A DNA stretch of 64,000 nucleotides, taken from Phenylobacterium sp. GTDB taxonomy: Bacteria; Pseudomonadota; Alphaproteobacteria; Caulobacterales; Caulobacteraceae. The position numbers and the translations under genes were made by a program. Of this stretch, positions 1-9,039 are shown piece by piece. The stretch's first letter is position 1. The number at the start of each line of letters is the position of its first letter. The stretch lies in the NCBI RefSeq assembly GCF_030697305.1, contig NZ_JAUYQL010000135.1:29408-93407 (forward strand). Reading direction: 5' to 3'. Under the pieces are notes generated by a model. That model saw nothing but the letters and a program-made list of their open reading frames with translations, did no database searches and was not told the origin of the DNA.

Positions 1-423
1 GACCATCACCGAGCGCTCGCGGTCCACCGGCCATTCGGCCAGCGCCCGCAGGATCATGCCGGGGTTGGGTTTGCGGTCCGGTGGATCGGGATGGCGATAG
101 GCTTCCACCGTCGCCTCCGGATGCTGGGCGCAATAGTAGACTGCGTCGATCCGCCCGCCGCTGGCCGCCAGGTCCTCGATCATCCGCGCGTGCAGGGCGA
201 GCATGGCGTCCTCGGTATAGTAACCGCGCCCGATGCCGGACTGGTTGGTCACCACGAACACCAGCCAGCCGGCGCGGTTGAAGGCGCCGATCACCTCTTT
301 CGCGCCGGGGATCCAGCGGAAGTCCTCCCAGCGGTGGACGTAGCCGTGATCGACGTTCAGCACGCCGTCCCGATCGAGGAACAGGGCGGGGCGCAACAAC
401 GGATCGGCCGAGGCGTTGGACAC
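1..423 (-). CDS. gmhB: HAD-family D-glycero-D-manno-heptose-1,7-bisphosphate 7-phosphatase (GmhB-like), 3' end cut by window edge
   Basis: Own minus-strand translation from GTG at 423: (M)SNASADPLLRPALFLDRDGVLNVDHGYVHRWEDFRWIPGAKEVIGAFNRAGWLVFVVTNQSGIGRGYY...; DRDGVLN and VVTNQSGIGRG motifs of the GmhB/HisB phosphatase family. Confidence 0.85.
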   Translation of the reverse strand, partial: MSNASADPLLRPALFLDRDGVLNVDHGYVHRWEDFRWIPGAKEVIGAFNRAGWLVFVVTNQSGIGRGYYTEDAMLALHARMIEDLAASGGRIDAVYYCAQHPEATVEAYRHPDPPDRKPNPGMILRALAEWPVDRERSVMV

Positions 424-488
424 GGGCTGGACTATAGCGCCACCGCGACGCCACGGCGCGCGCTTTCGCATTCGTCACGCGCCGGTCT

Positions 489-2366
489 ATGGTCGGGGCT
501 ATTCCCTGCGCAGAGGTGCTCGTCTTGGCGGACCCAGATCGATCGGCTCCTGTCCTTAGCCTGGATGACCTGACCGTCGACTTCGAGACCTACGACGGCG
601 CGGTGCGCGCGGTGCGCGGCGTTACCCTGGCGATCCAACGGGGCGAGACCCTGGGCGTGGTGGGCGAGAGCGGCTCGGGCAAGAGCCAGACCTTCATGGC
701 GGTGATGGGCTTGCTGGCGCGCAATGGCCGCGCCGGCGGCTCCGCGAAGTTCCTTGGGCAGGAATTGTTGGGCTTGCCACCCAAGGCGCTCAATCGCATC
801 CGCGGTTCGAAGATGACGATGATCTTCCAGGACCCGCTGACCGCGCTCACCCCGCACGTGCGGATCGGCGAGCAGATCGCCGAGCCGCTGCGCCTGCACC
901 TGGGCCTGTCTGGCGAAGAGGCGCGCAAGCGGGCGCTGGACTGGCTGGGCCGGGTGCGTATCCCCGATGCGGCCCGGCGCATGAGCCAGTATCCGCACGA
1001 GCTCTCGGGCGGCATGCGCCAGCGAGTGATGATCGCCGCCGCCATGGCCGGCGGGCCGGAGCTGCTGATCGCCGACGAGCCGACCACCGCCCTCGACGTC
1101 ACCGTGCAGGCCGAGATCCTCGATCTGATGGACGAACTGAAGCGCGAGACCGGCGCGGCCATGGTGCTGATCACCCACGACATGGGCGTTATCGCCCGCT
1201 TGGCCGACCGGGTCTGCGTGATGCGGCAGGGCGCCTATGTGGAAGAGGGTCCGGTCGAGCAGATCTTCTCCGCCCCCCAGACCGACTACGCCCGCGAGTT
1301 GCTGGCCGCGATTCCGCGCCTGGACCGCGCCGACCGGGGCGGCAGGCCCACCCTGCAACCCGTGGCGGCCGACGCGCCGATCGTCGCCGAGGCCACCGAC
1401 GTCAAGGTCTGGTTCCCCATGCGCGAGGGCCTGTTCGGCGGCCGCAAGCAACTGCGCGCCGTCGACGGGGTGAGCTTCCACGTGCGCCAGGGCGAGACCC
1501 TGGGCGTGGTCGGAGAGAGCGGCTGCGGCAAGTCCACCCTGTCGCGGGCGGTGCTGCGGCTGATCCCGCCCACCGCCGGCGCGGTGACCCTGATGGGCCG
1601 CGACATCACCCATGCCGACCGCGAGAGCCTGCGCGCCGCGCGCCGCGACCTGCAGATCGTCTTCCAGGACCCGCTGGCCAGCCTCGACCCGCGCATGACC
1701 ATCGGCGACTCGATCGCCGAACCGATGCAGGTCTACCGGGCCGGCATGTCGCGCGCCGAACGCGAGCTGGAGGTCCGCGCGATGATGGCCAAGGTCGACC
1801 TCGACCCGGCCCTGATCAACCGCTATCCGCACGAGCTCTCGGGCGGCCAGAATCAGCGGGTCGGCATCGCCCGCGCCATGATCCTCAAGCCCAAGCTGGT
1901 GATCTGCGACGAGGCGGTCTCGGCTCTCGACGTGTCGATCCGCGCCCAGATCATCGACCTGCTGATCGCCCTGCAGAAGGAGATGGGCCTGGCGATGATC
2001 TTCATCAGCCACGACCTGGCGGTGGTGCGCGAGATCAGCCACCGGGTGATGGTGCTCTATCTGGGCCGGGTGATGGAGCAGGCCGATCGCGACCAGCTCT
2101 ACGCCGCGCCGCAGCACCCCTACACCCAGGCCCTGTTGTCGGCCGCGCCGATCCCCGACCCGGTACGCGAGCGCAGCCGCAAGCGCATCAAGATCGAGGG
2201 CGAGCCGCCGAGTCCGATGGACCCGCGCGCCGCCCTGCGCTTCCTGCCATCCCGGCTGAGCATCGACCCGATGGCGCCGGTCTACGCGCCGCAACTGCGC
2301 GAAGTGGCGCCCGGCCACCTGGTGTCGGAATTCGATCCACCCGCCGGGCCGGACGCTAGCATCTGA
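489..2366 (+). CDS. Dipeptide/oligopeptide-type ABC transporter, two fused ATP-binding domains (YejF-like); true start may be slightly downstream
   Basis: Two Walker A ([18 protein letters not shown]), two LSGG signatures and two Walker B motifs in one 625-aa ORF. Confidence 0.93.
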   Translation: MVGAIPCAEVLVLADPDRSAPVLSLDDLTVDFETYDGAVRAVRGVTLAIQRGETLGVVGESGSGKSQTFMAVMGLLARNGRAGGSAKFLGQELLGLPPKALNRIRGSKMTMIFQDPLTALTPHVRIGEQIAEPLRLHLGLSGEEARKRALDWLGRVRIPDAARRMSQYPHELSGGMRQRVMIAAAMAGGPELLIADEPTTALDVTVQAEILDLMDELKRETGAAMVLITHDMGVIARLADRVCVMRQGAYVEEGPVEQIFSAPQTDYARELLAAIPRLDRADRGGRPTLQPVAADAPIVAEATDVKVWFPMREGLFGGRKQLRAVDGVSFHVRQGETLGVVGESGCGKSTLSRAVLRLIPPTAGAVTLMGRDITHADRESLRAARRDLQIVFQDPLASLDPRMTIGDSIAEPMQVYRAGMSRAERELEVRAMMAKVDLDPALINRYPHELSGGQNQRVGIARAMILKPKLVICDEAVSALDVSIRAQIIDLLIALQKEMGLAMIFISHDLAVVREISHRVMVLYLGRVMEQADRDQLYAAPQHPYTQALLSAAPIPDPVRERSRKRIKIEGEPPSPMDPRAALRFLPSRLSIDPMAPVYAPQLREVAPGHLVSEFDPPAGPDASI

Positions 2367-2394
2367 TTCACCGGCCGGAAGTTATGCGTTCCCG

Positions 2395-2910
2395 ATGACC
2401 TACACCGCCGCCAACTACGCCCCCGTCCTCAGCCTCGAGGAATTCGCCAAGTTGCGGGATGCCCGCGACATGGGGGTGGTCGTCGCCACCTCAGGCGGCT
2501 TCGACCCGATCCATCCGGGCCACGTTACCTGCATCGTAGAGTCCAAGGCGATGGGCGACACCCTGGTGGTGATCGTCAACGGCGACGACTTCCTGGTGAA
2601 TAAGAAGGGCAAGGCGTTCCAGGACCTGGAGACCCGCGCGGCCATCGTCTCGGCGATCCGGGGCGTCGACTACGTGGTGACCTTCGAGATCAAGGACGAC
2701 CCGACCGTGGCCGTGGCGCTGCGCGCCGTGCGGCCCCGCTACTTCACCAAGGGCGGCGACCGGGTCGTGGGCAAGTCCATGCCGCCCGCCGAGGAATCCG
2801 CCTGCCGCGATCTCGGAATCGAGATCATCGACGGGGTCGGCCGCGACAAGCAGTGGTCCTCCACCGACTTCCTGCGCGACTGGGGCGAGTTCTGGAGCAG
2901 CCGGCGCTAG
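2395..2910 (+). CDS. Cytidylyltransferase-like nucleotidyltransferase (HldE C-domain/TagD-like)
   Basis: GGFDPIHPGHV (HxGH) motif and compact 171-aa fold-length ORF. Confidence 0.85.
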   Translation: MTYTAANYAPVLSLEEFAKLRDARDMGVVVATSGGFDPIHPGHVTCIVESKAMGDTLVVIVNGDDFLVNKKGKAFQDLETRAAIVSAIRGVDYVVTFEIKDDPTVAVALRAVRPRYFTKGGDRVVGKSMPPAEESACRDLGIEIIDGVGRDKQWSSTDFLRDWGEFWSSRR

Positions 2911-2980
2911 GCGCGGCCTCAACCTCGCGGAAAGACTCACGGGCCTAGGATCCGCGCGAGTTCAGCTAGGTTTCCGCCCC

Positions 2981-4072
2981 TTGTCGATCGACGTCATCCG
3001 TCCCCGCGACCTGACCGCGGCCCAGGTCGCGCGCTGGAGCGAGCTGCAGCGCGTCGATCCGGCGTTCGACAGCCCGTTCCTGTCGCCGCAGTGGGCGAGG
3101 ACTGTCGAGCGCGCCCAGGCTGAGAGCGCACGCGGGCTGCAAGTTGCGGTGGTCAAGCAGGACGGCCGCGACGTGGGCTTCATGGCTGCCCGGCTGGGCG
3201 CCTACACCGCCCTGCCGGCGGGCGCGCCCATGTGCGACTACCAGGCCCTGGTCGCCGAACCCGGCCTCAGCGTCGATCCGCACGACCTGGTGCATGCGTT
3301 CGGCGTCCACCGCTTCGACTTCTCGGCCATGCTGGAGAGCCAGGCCGCCTTCGCCCCCTACGCGCGCGGTCGCACCGTGTCACGGGTGGTGGACATGGCC
3401 GGCGGCTGGGGCGCCTACGAGGCCGAGCGCCGCGCGGCAGGCGTCGGCCTGATCAAGGACATCGAGAAGAAGCGCCGCAAGGTCACGAAAGACTTGGCCA
3501 CGCCCGTCTTCAACGCCTTCTCGAGATCATCGGGCGACTTCGAGCGCATGATCGGCTGGAAACGCGACCAGCTGCGCGCCACCCACCAGACCGACATCTT
3601 CGAGACACCCTGGACCCAGCGGCTGCTGCGCGAGCTGTTCGACAGCCGCGATCCGGAATTCGGCGGCGCGCTGTTCACCCTGCACATCGGCGACAAGCTG
3701 GCGGCGGCGCACTTCCACGTCCACGGCCGGCGCACGGTGCACGCCTGGATCATCGCCCACGACCCGGCGTTCGAGCGCTATTCGCCGGGCATGATGCTGT
3801 TCCTCGACGTGCTGCGCTGGATGGACGGCACGCCCTACAGCCGCCTCGACCTCGGCTGCGGCGACCAGCGCTTCAAGCAGGAGCTGTCCAACGCCGTCCA
3901 GGGCGTGACCCAGGGTTTCGTCGGCGTGCCCTCGGCCGCAGATCTGGTGCGCCGCGCGGCCTATGGCGTGGTGGCCGCCGCCGAGGCCCTGCCGCTCGGT
4001 CCCGCCTCGCACCTTCCGGCCAAGGCGTTGCGCCGCATGGACCAGTGGCGAGGCCTGCGCATCGCGCGGTGA
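2981..4072 (+). CDS. GNAT/CelD(BcsL)-like acyltransferase family protein
   Basis: 363-aa ORF with C-terminal LHIGDKLAAAHFHVHGRRTVHAWIIAHDPAFERYSPGMMLFLDVLRWM, typical of CelD-like GNAT proteins. Confidence 0.75.
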   Translation: MSIDVIRPRDLTAAQVARWSELQRVDPAFDSPFLSPQWARTVERAQAESARGLQVAVVKQDGRDVGFMAARLGAYTALPAGAPMCDYQALVAEPGLSVDPHDLVHAFGVHRFDFSAMLESQAAFAPYARGRTVSRVVDMAGGWGAYEAERRAAGVGLIKDIEKKRRKVTKDLATPVFNAFSRSSGDFERMIGWKRDQLRATHQTDIFETPWTQRLLRELFDSRDPEFGGALFTLHIGDKLAAAHFHVHGRRTVHAWIIAHDPAFERYSPGMMLFLDVLRWMDGTPYSRLDLGCGDQRFKQELSNAVQGVTQGFVGVPSAADLVRRAAYGVVAAAEALPLGPASHLPAKALRRMDQWRGLRIAR

Positions 4073-4131
4073 TTGCCGCCATGCTGCGGCGCCGTTAGGT
4101 TGCGCGACTTTTTCCCCAAGGCCCTCCGCCA

Positions 4132-5334
4132 ATGACTCTCGCTTTCACCGACATCCTCGCCGCCGCAGACCGGCTGAAGGGTCATATCGAGCGCACGCCG
4201 TGCCGCCATTCGCGCACCCTGTCGGAAATCACCGGGGCCGAGGTGTGGGTGAAATTCGAGAACCTGCAATTCACCGCCGCCTACAAGGAGCGCGGCGCGC
4301 TGAACAAGCTGCTGCTGCTGGGCGACAACGCCAAGAAGCGCGGCGTCATCGCAGCGTCCGCCGGCAACCACAGCCAGGGGCTGGCCTATCACGCGGCGCG
4401 GCTGGGCATTCCGGTGACCATCGTCATGCCGCGCTCGACCCCGTTCATGAAGGTCCAGCAGACCCGCGCTTTCGGGGCCGATGTGGTCCTGGAGGGTGAA
4501 GGCTATGACGACGCCTCGGCCCGCGCCCAGGATCTCTGCGCCGAGCGCGACCTGATCTTCGTGCATCCGTTCAACGATCCCGATGTCATGGCCGGCCAGG
4601 GCACGGTGGCCCTGGAGATGCTGGAGGATGTGCCGGACCTCGAGGTGCTCCCGGTGCCGATCGGCGGCGGCGGGCTGATCGCCGGCGTCGCCACGGCGGC
4701 CAAGCACGTCAACCCGAAGATTTCGATCATCGGCCTGGAGCCGGCGATGTATCCGTCGTTCACCGCCAAGATGCGCGGCGTCGCGCCCGGAGCCGGCGGC
4801 TCGACCATCGCCGAAGGCATCGCGGTGAAGCAGGTGGGCGAAGTCAGCTACGGCATCGCCCGCCCGCTGATCGACGAGGTGCTGCTGATCGAGGAGCCCT
4901 ACTTCGAGCGCGCCGTGGCGCTGTACTGCAACGTCGAGAAGACCGTCGCCGAGGGCGCCGGGGCGGCGTCGCTGGCGAGCCTGCTGGCCTATCCCGAGCG
5001 GTTCAAGGGCAGGAAAACCGGCGTCATCCTCACCGGCGGCAATATCGACACGCGCCTGCTGGCTTCGGTGCTGACCCGCGAACTGGTGCGCGACCAGCGC
5101 CTGGTGTCGCTGCGGATCATCGGCGACGACCGCCCGGGCTTCCTGGCCACGGTGTCGCGGGTGATCGGCGACATGGGCGCCAACATTGTCGAGGTGGCGC
5201 ACAACCGCCTGGCCTTGGACGTGCCAGCCAAGGGCGCCGAATTCGACATCATGATCGAGACGCGCGACGCCCAGCATACCCAGGACATCATGTCGGCGCT
5301 GCGCGACGCCGGTTATCCCCCGAGGGCCGTCTGA
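4132..5334 (+). CDS. ilvA: Threonine ammonia-lyase (PLP fold type II with C-terminal ACT domain)
   Basis: ENLQFTAAYKERGA PLP-lysine motif, SAGNHSQG, PIGGGGLIAG; C-terminal ACT-like segment. Confidence 0.9.
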   Translation: MTLAFTDILAAADRLKGHIERTPCRHSRTLSEITGAEVWVKFENLQFTAAYKERGALNKLLLLGDNAKKRGVIAASAGNHSQGLAYHAARLGIPVTIVMPRSTPFMKVQQTRAFGADVVLEGEGYDDASARAQDLCAERDLIFVHPFNDPDVMAGQGTVALEMLEDVPDLEVLPVPIGGGGLIAGVATAAKHVNPKISIIGLEPAMYPSFTAKMRGVAPGAGGSTIAEGIAVKQVGEVSYGIARPLIDEVLLIEEPYFERAVALYCNVEKTVAEGAGAASLASLLAYPERFKGRKTGVILTGGNIDTRLLASVLTRELVRDQRLVSLRIIGDDRPGFLATVSRVIGDMGANIVEVAHNRLALDVPAKGAEFDIMIETRDAQHTQDIMSALRDAGYPPRAV

Positions 5335-5819
5335 TGGCGTTACGTTTCGCAAGCCTCCTGGCCTGCCTGCTGCTGGCCGCCTGCGGCGCGCCCAAGGCGC
5401 CCGACCAGTCGGCCGCCTCCGAGGCGTTCTTGGCCCAGAACAGCAAGGCCGCGGGGGTCGTCACCTTGCCGTCCGGCCTGCAGTACCGCGTCGTCCGCCA
5501 GGGCCCTTCGACCGGACTGCACCCGCAACGCGCCGACGAGGTGAAGGTCCACTACGAAGGCAAGCTGGTGTCGGGCAAGGTGTTCGATTCCTCCTATGAG
5601 CGCGGCGCCCCGACGGCGATGCCGCTGGGCGGCTTGATCCCGGGCTGGATCGAGGCGCTGCAGCGCATGCGTCCGGGCGACGAATGGATCCTCTATGTGC
5701 CGCCGGAGCTCGGCTACGGCGACGAGCAGAAGGGCGACATCCCACCGGGCAGCGTGATGATCTTCCGCATCGAGCTGATCGACGTGCTGCCGGCGCCCGG
5801 CCGCATTCAGCAGGGCTGA
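5334..5819 (+). CDS. FKBP-type peptidyl-prolyl cis-trans isomerase, lipoprotein signal
   Basis: Lipobox LLAAC near N-terminus; VKVHYEGKLVSGKVFDSSYERG, PPELGYGDEQKGDIPPGSVMIFRIELID. Confidence 0.93.
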   Translation: MALRFASLLACLLLAACGAPKAPDQSAASEAFLAQNSKAAGVVTLPSGLQYRVVRQGPSTGLHPQRADEVKVHYEGKLVSGKVFDSSYERGAPTAMPLGGLIPGWIEALQRMRPGDEWILYVPPELGYGDEQKGDIPPGSVMIFRIELIDVLPAPGRIQQG

Positions 5820-5901
5820 GCCGCGCGGCGTTCCATCGCCATCCGGCGCGGGACCCACGCTTTCCTTTGAGGCTGGCGACGCAGGGGACTAGGCTTCCCC
5901 C

Positions 5902-7077
5902 ATGTCCGCAGAACAACTCGGCGATCGCGCGCTCGACATCCTCGGCCGGCTGATCGCTTTCGACACCACCTCGCGCCTGTCCAACCTCGCCCTGATCGAG
6001 TGGGTCGAGGCCTATCTGGCCGATCTGGGGGTCGCCTCGCGCCGCGTGCCCAACGCCGAGGGCACCAAGTCCAACCTGCTCGCCACCATCGGCCCCGCCC
6101 TGCCGGGCGGCGTGGTGCTGTCGGGCCACACCGACGTGGTGCCGGTGGACGGCCAGCCGTGGACCTCCGACCCCTTCGCCCTCACGCCGCGCGGCGACCG
6201 GCTGTACGGTCGCGGGACCTGCGACATGAAGGGCTTCCTGGCCCTGGCGCTCGCCGCCGCCCCCGACATCCTGGCCGCCCAGCCAAAGCGCCCTGTGCAT
6301 CTAGCCTTCTCCTACGACGAGGAAGTGGGCTGCATAGGCGCGCCGGCGATGATCGAAGTGATCGCCCGCGAACTGCCCCGCCCCGCCCTGGTGGTGGTCG
6401 GCGAGCCCACCAACATGGAGGCGGTCACCGGCCACAAGGGCATCTCCACCTTCATCGTCACGGTCAGCGGCAAGGAGGCCCACTCCAGCCAGACCCAGCT
6501 CGGCGCCTCTGCGGTGATGGCGGCGGTCCAGCTCATGGGCTCGCTGTCGCGGCTGGCCGAACGGCTCGAGCGCGAGGCCGATCCCGCTTCGCCGTTCACG
6601 CCCAAGGGCGCGACGCTCACCATCGGCCAGGTCAATGGCGGCACCGCGGTGAACATCTTGGCCCGCGAGTGCGTCTTCGTGTTCGACCTGCGCTGCGCCG
6701 GCGCGATGGACCCGGAAGCGGTGCTGCGCGACTTCTTCGCCGAAGCGCAGGCGCTGGACGCGACCCTGAAGGCGCGCTTCCCCGAGGCCGGCGTTCGCGT
6801 CGAGCGCCGCTCGCATACACCCGGCCTCAATCCCGAACCGGGCGGCGTCGCCGAAACCTTCGCCCGGCGGCTGGCGGGCGACAACGGCCCGCCGCGCGCC
6901 GTGGCGTTCGCCGCCGAGGCCGGACAGTTCCAGCAGGCGGGTTTCTCCACGGTGATCTGCGGCCCAGGGTCCATCGACCAGGCGCACCAGCCGGACGAGT
7001 TCGTCGAAGTCAGTCAGATGCAGCGCGGCGCGGCGTTCATGAGCCGGCTGGCCGAGTGGGCCGCCACCGCCGAATGA
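5902..7077 (+). CDS. argE: Acetylornithine deacetylase (M20 family)
   Basis: SGHTDVVPVDGQPW, GRGTCDMKGFLA, YDEEVGCIGA; 391 aa. Confidence 0.93.
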   Translation: MSAEQLGDRALDILGRLIAFDTTSRLSNLALIEWVEAYLADLGVASRRVPNAEGTKSNLLATIGPALPGGVVLSGHTDVVPVDGQPWTSDPFALTPRGDRLYGRGTCDMKGFLALALAAAPDILAAQPKRPVHLAFSYDEEVGCIGAPAMIEVIARELPRPALVVVGEPTNMEAVTGHKGISTFIVTVSGKEAHSSQTQLGASAVMAAVQLMGSLSRLAERLEREADPASPFTPKGATLTIGQVNGGTAVNILARECVFVFDLRCAGAMDPEAVLRDFFAEAQALDATLKARFPEAGVRVERRSHTPGLNPEPGGVAETFARRLAGDNGPPRAVAFAAEAGQFQQAGFSTVICGPGSIDQAHQPDEFVEVSQMQRGAAFMSRLAEWAATAE

Positions 7078-8077
7078 CCACTCGCCGGGCCAGCAGGTCC
7101 AGCGGGTTCCAGGTCATGGCGCGGGCGATCTCGAGCGACGAGACGCGCCGCTCCGCCTGGGCTTCGCGGCGCGCCGCAAGCGCCATCGGCAAGCCCCTCA
7201 CGCCCGCCACAAGCCCGCGCCACGGCGCGCCGATCTCGCCGCGCAAGGCGTGACGGGCGAACAGCAGGAGCGTCGCGGCAAGATGCAGCGGCGCGGTCAG
7301 CCACAGCAGCGGCGTCGGCGTATCCTTGACGAACACCCAGAGCCGGTTGCGCGTGCCATGGAAAACCGCGAACTCCGAGCGCGGCCCGCCTGACGAGGCC
7401 GAGCCTACGTGGCGGACCACCGCCTCAGGGATCACCAGCACCGGCTCGCCGCGCAAGCGCAGCCGGTAGCCGAGGTCGACGTCTTCGCAATAGCAGAACA
7501 GCCGCTCGTCGAAGCCGCCCATCTCCAGAAACAGCTCGCGCTCGATCAGCATCGCCCCCCCGCAGGCTGAGAACACCTCGCCGTCCGGCAGCGGCCCGGG
7601 ATCGCGCCCGCGATAGCCCCCGCGGAACGGGAAGCCCACCGCCGACATCACATCGCCCAGGCCGTCGAGACGGCCCGCATCGGCCTCCATCAGTTGCCGC
7701 GAGGCGAAACAGCGCACGTCGGGATAGCGGCCGGCCGCGTCCATCAGCCGCTCCAGCCACTGCGGTTCCGCATAGGCGTCGGGATTGATCAGCGCCAGCC
7801 AGCGGCCTTGCGATGCGCGCGCCGCGGCGTTGACCCCCGCCGCGAAGCCGAGGTTGGCGCCGTTGTCGATCAGCCGCACGCCGGCGTCGGCGGCGGCGGC
7901 GGCCTGTGGCGCGCCGTCGCTGGAGCCGTTGTCGGCCAGCAGCAGCTCGAAGTCGGTGAAGCTCTGTCCACGCAGGGCGTCGAGGCATCGTGCGAGCGTC
8001 GGCCCGCTCTGATAGGCGAGCACCAGGACGCTCGCGGCCGGCGCCGCAATCTTGTGTTCGTCCGCAGGCTGGGTCAT
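7037..8077 (-). CDS. Family 2 glycosyltransferase (rhamnosyltransferase-like)
   Basis: MTQPADEHKIAAPAASVLVLAYQSGPTLARCLDALRGQSFTDFELLLADNGSSDG...; CYCEDVDLGYRLRLRG. Start taken at ATG 8077 rather than the longer ORF-track start. Confidence 0.88.
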   Translation of the reverse strand: MTQPADEHKIAAPAASVLVLAYQSGPTLARCLDALRGQSFTDFELLLADNGSSDGAPQAAAAADAGVRLIDNGANLGFAAGVNAAARASQGRWLALINPDAYAEPQWLERLMDAAGRYPDVRCFASRQLMEADAGRLDGLGDVMSAVGFPFRGGYRGRDPGPLPDGEVFSACGGAMLIERELFLEMGGFDERLFCYCEDVDLGYRLRLRGEPVLVIPEAVVRHVGSASSGGPRSEFAVFHGTRNRLWVFVKDTPTPLLWLTAPLHLAATLLLFARHALRGEIGAPWRGLVAGVRGLPMALAARREAQAERRVSSLEIARAMTWNPLDLLARRVVIRRWRPTRPAGS

Positions 8078-8110
8078 GCGGAGGCCACGTCCACTCCCGT
8101 TGAGAAGGCC

Positions 8111-8668
8111 ATGACGACGATCACGCCGCTCGCCCTGCCCGAGGTTCTGCTTATCACGCCCAAGCGTCATGGCGATGCGCGAGGCTGGTTCTCCGAGACC
8201 TGGAGCCGGGCTGCGATGGCGCAACAGGGCCTGGACTTCGACTTCGTGCAGGACAATCAGGCGTTCAGCGCGCGCCGCGGCACTGTGCGCGGGCTGCACT
8301 TCCAGGCCTCGCCCAACCCGCAGGCCAAGCTGGTGCGCGTGCTGCGCGGCGCGATCTACGACGTGGCGGTGGATATCCGTCCGGGCTCGGCCACCTACGG
8401 CCGCTGGGCCAGCGCCGAGCTCACCGCCGAGCGCGGCGAGCAACTGCTGGTTCCGCGTGGTTTCGCCCACGGCTACTGCACGCTGACCGAGGACTGCGAG
8501 ATCTTCTACAAGGTGGACGGCGCCTACGCCCCGAACTCCGAGGGTGGGATCCTCTGGAACGACCCGGCGCTGGGCATCGACTGGCCGGTGGGTGCGGCCG
8601 AAGCCACGGTCAACCCAAGGGACCAAGCCCTGCCGGTGTTGGCGGAACTGGGCGCAGTGCGGTTTTAA
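8111..8668 (+). CDS. rfbC: dTDP-4-dehydrorhamnose 3,5-epimerase
   Basis: ATG at 8111: MTTITPLALPEVLLITPKRHGDARGWFSETW..., VRGLHFQ, VPRGFAHGYCTL. Confidence 0.95.
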   Translation: MTTITPLALPEVLLITPKRHGDARGWFSETWSRAAMAQQGLDFDFVQDNQAFSARRGTVRGLHFQASPNPQAKLVRVLRGAIYDVAVDIRPGSATYGRWASAELTAERGEQLLVPRGFAHGYCTLTEDCEIFYKVDGAYAPNSEGGILWNDPALGIDWPVGAAEATVNPRDQALPVLAELGAVRF

Positions 8669-8676
8669 TTAAAACT

Positions 8677-8709
8677 CCGCTCATCCCGACGAAAGTCGGG
8701 ACCCAAGCT
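8677..8709 (+). repeat. 33-bp palindromic repeat, copy A1 (CCGCTCATCCCGACGAAAGTCGGGACCCAAGCT)
   Basis: Internal hairpin CCCGAC-GAAA-GTCGGG; exact reverse complement at 9042-9074. Confidence 0.95.
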
Positions 8710-8720
8710 ACGTCAGACAC

Positions 8721-9019
8721 TTAAAATCCGATCAGGTTATTGATGTCCGGATACAGGTCGCGCCACTCAGGATTCGTGGCCTCGATCAGCTCGATCTTCC
8801 ATTTGCGCTTCCATTCCTTGATCTGTCGCTCACGTCGAAACGCCGCCTCCCGGCTCTCGTGCGCCTCGAACCAGACTAGCCGCACACGCCGTATTTGGCG
8901 GTGAAGCCGGGCCGGACCTTTTCGCGGTGTTCGTAGATCCGCTTCGCGAGATCGTCGGTGCTGCCGGCGTAGAGCGTCCCATAGGGCGCGCTGGCCATCA
9001 GGTAAGTGTAGAAAGACAT
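8721..9019 (-). pseudogene. GIY-YIG endonuclease-family protein, frameshifted
   Basis: Frame from ATG 9019 gives MSFYTYLMASAPYGTLYAGSTDDLAKRIYEHREKVRPGFTAKYGVCG* (stop at 8876-8878); the next frame continues RLVWFEAHESREAAFRRERQIKEWKRKWKIELIEATNPEWRDLYPDINNLIGF* to 8721. The 299-nt span is one base short of an intact reading frame. Confidence 0.88.
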
Positions 9020-9039
9020 GGCTCAGGGCCACCGCCAGC

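Noticed and set aside
432-2318. 628-aa minus-strand ORF opposite the ABC ATPase
   Set aside because: His/Gln/Arg-rich antisense shadow typical of high-GC coding DNA; the plus strand has complete ABC motifs.
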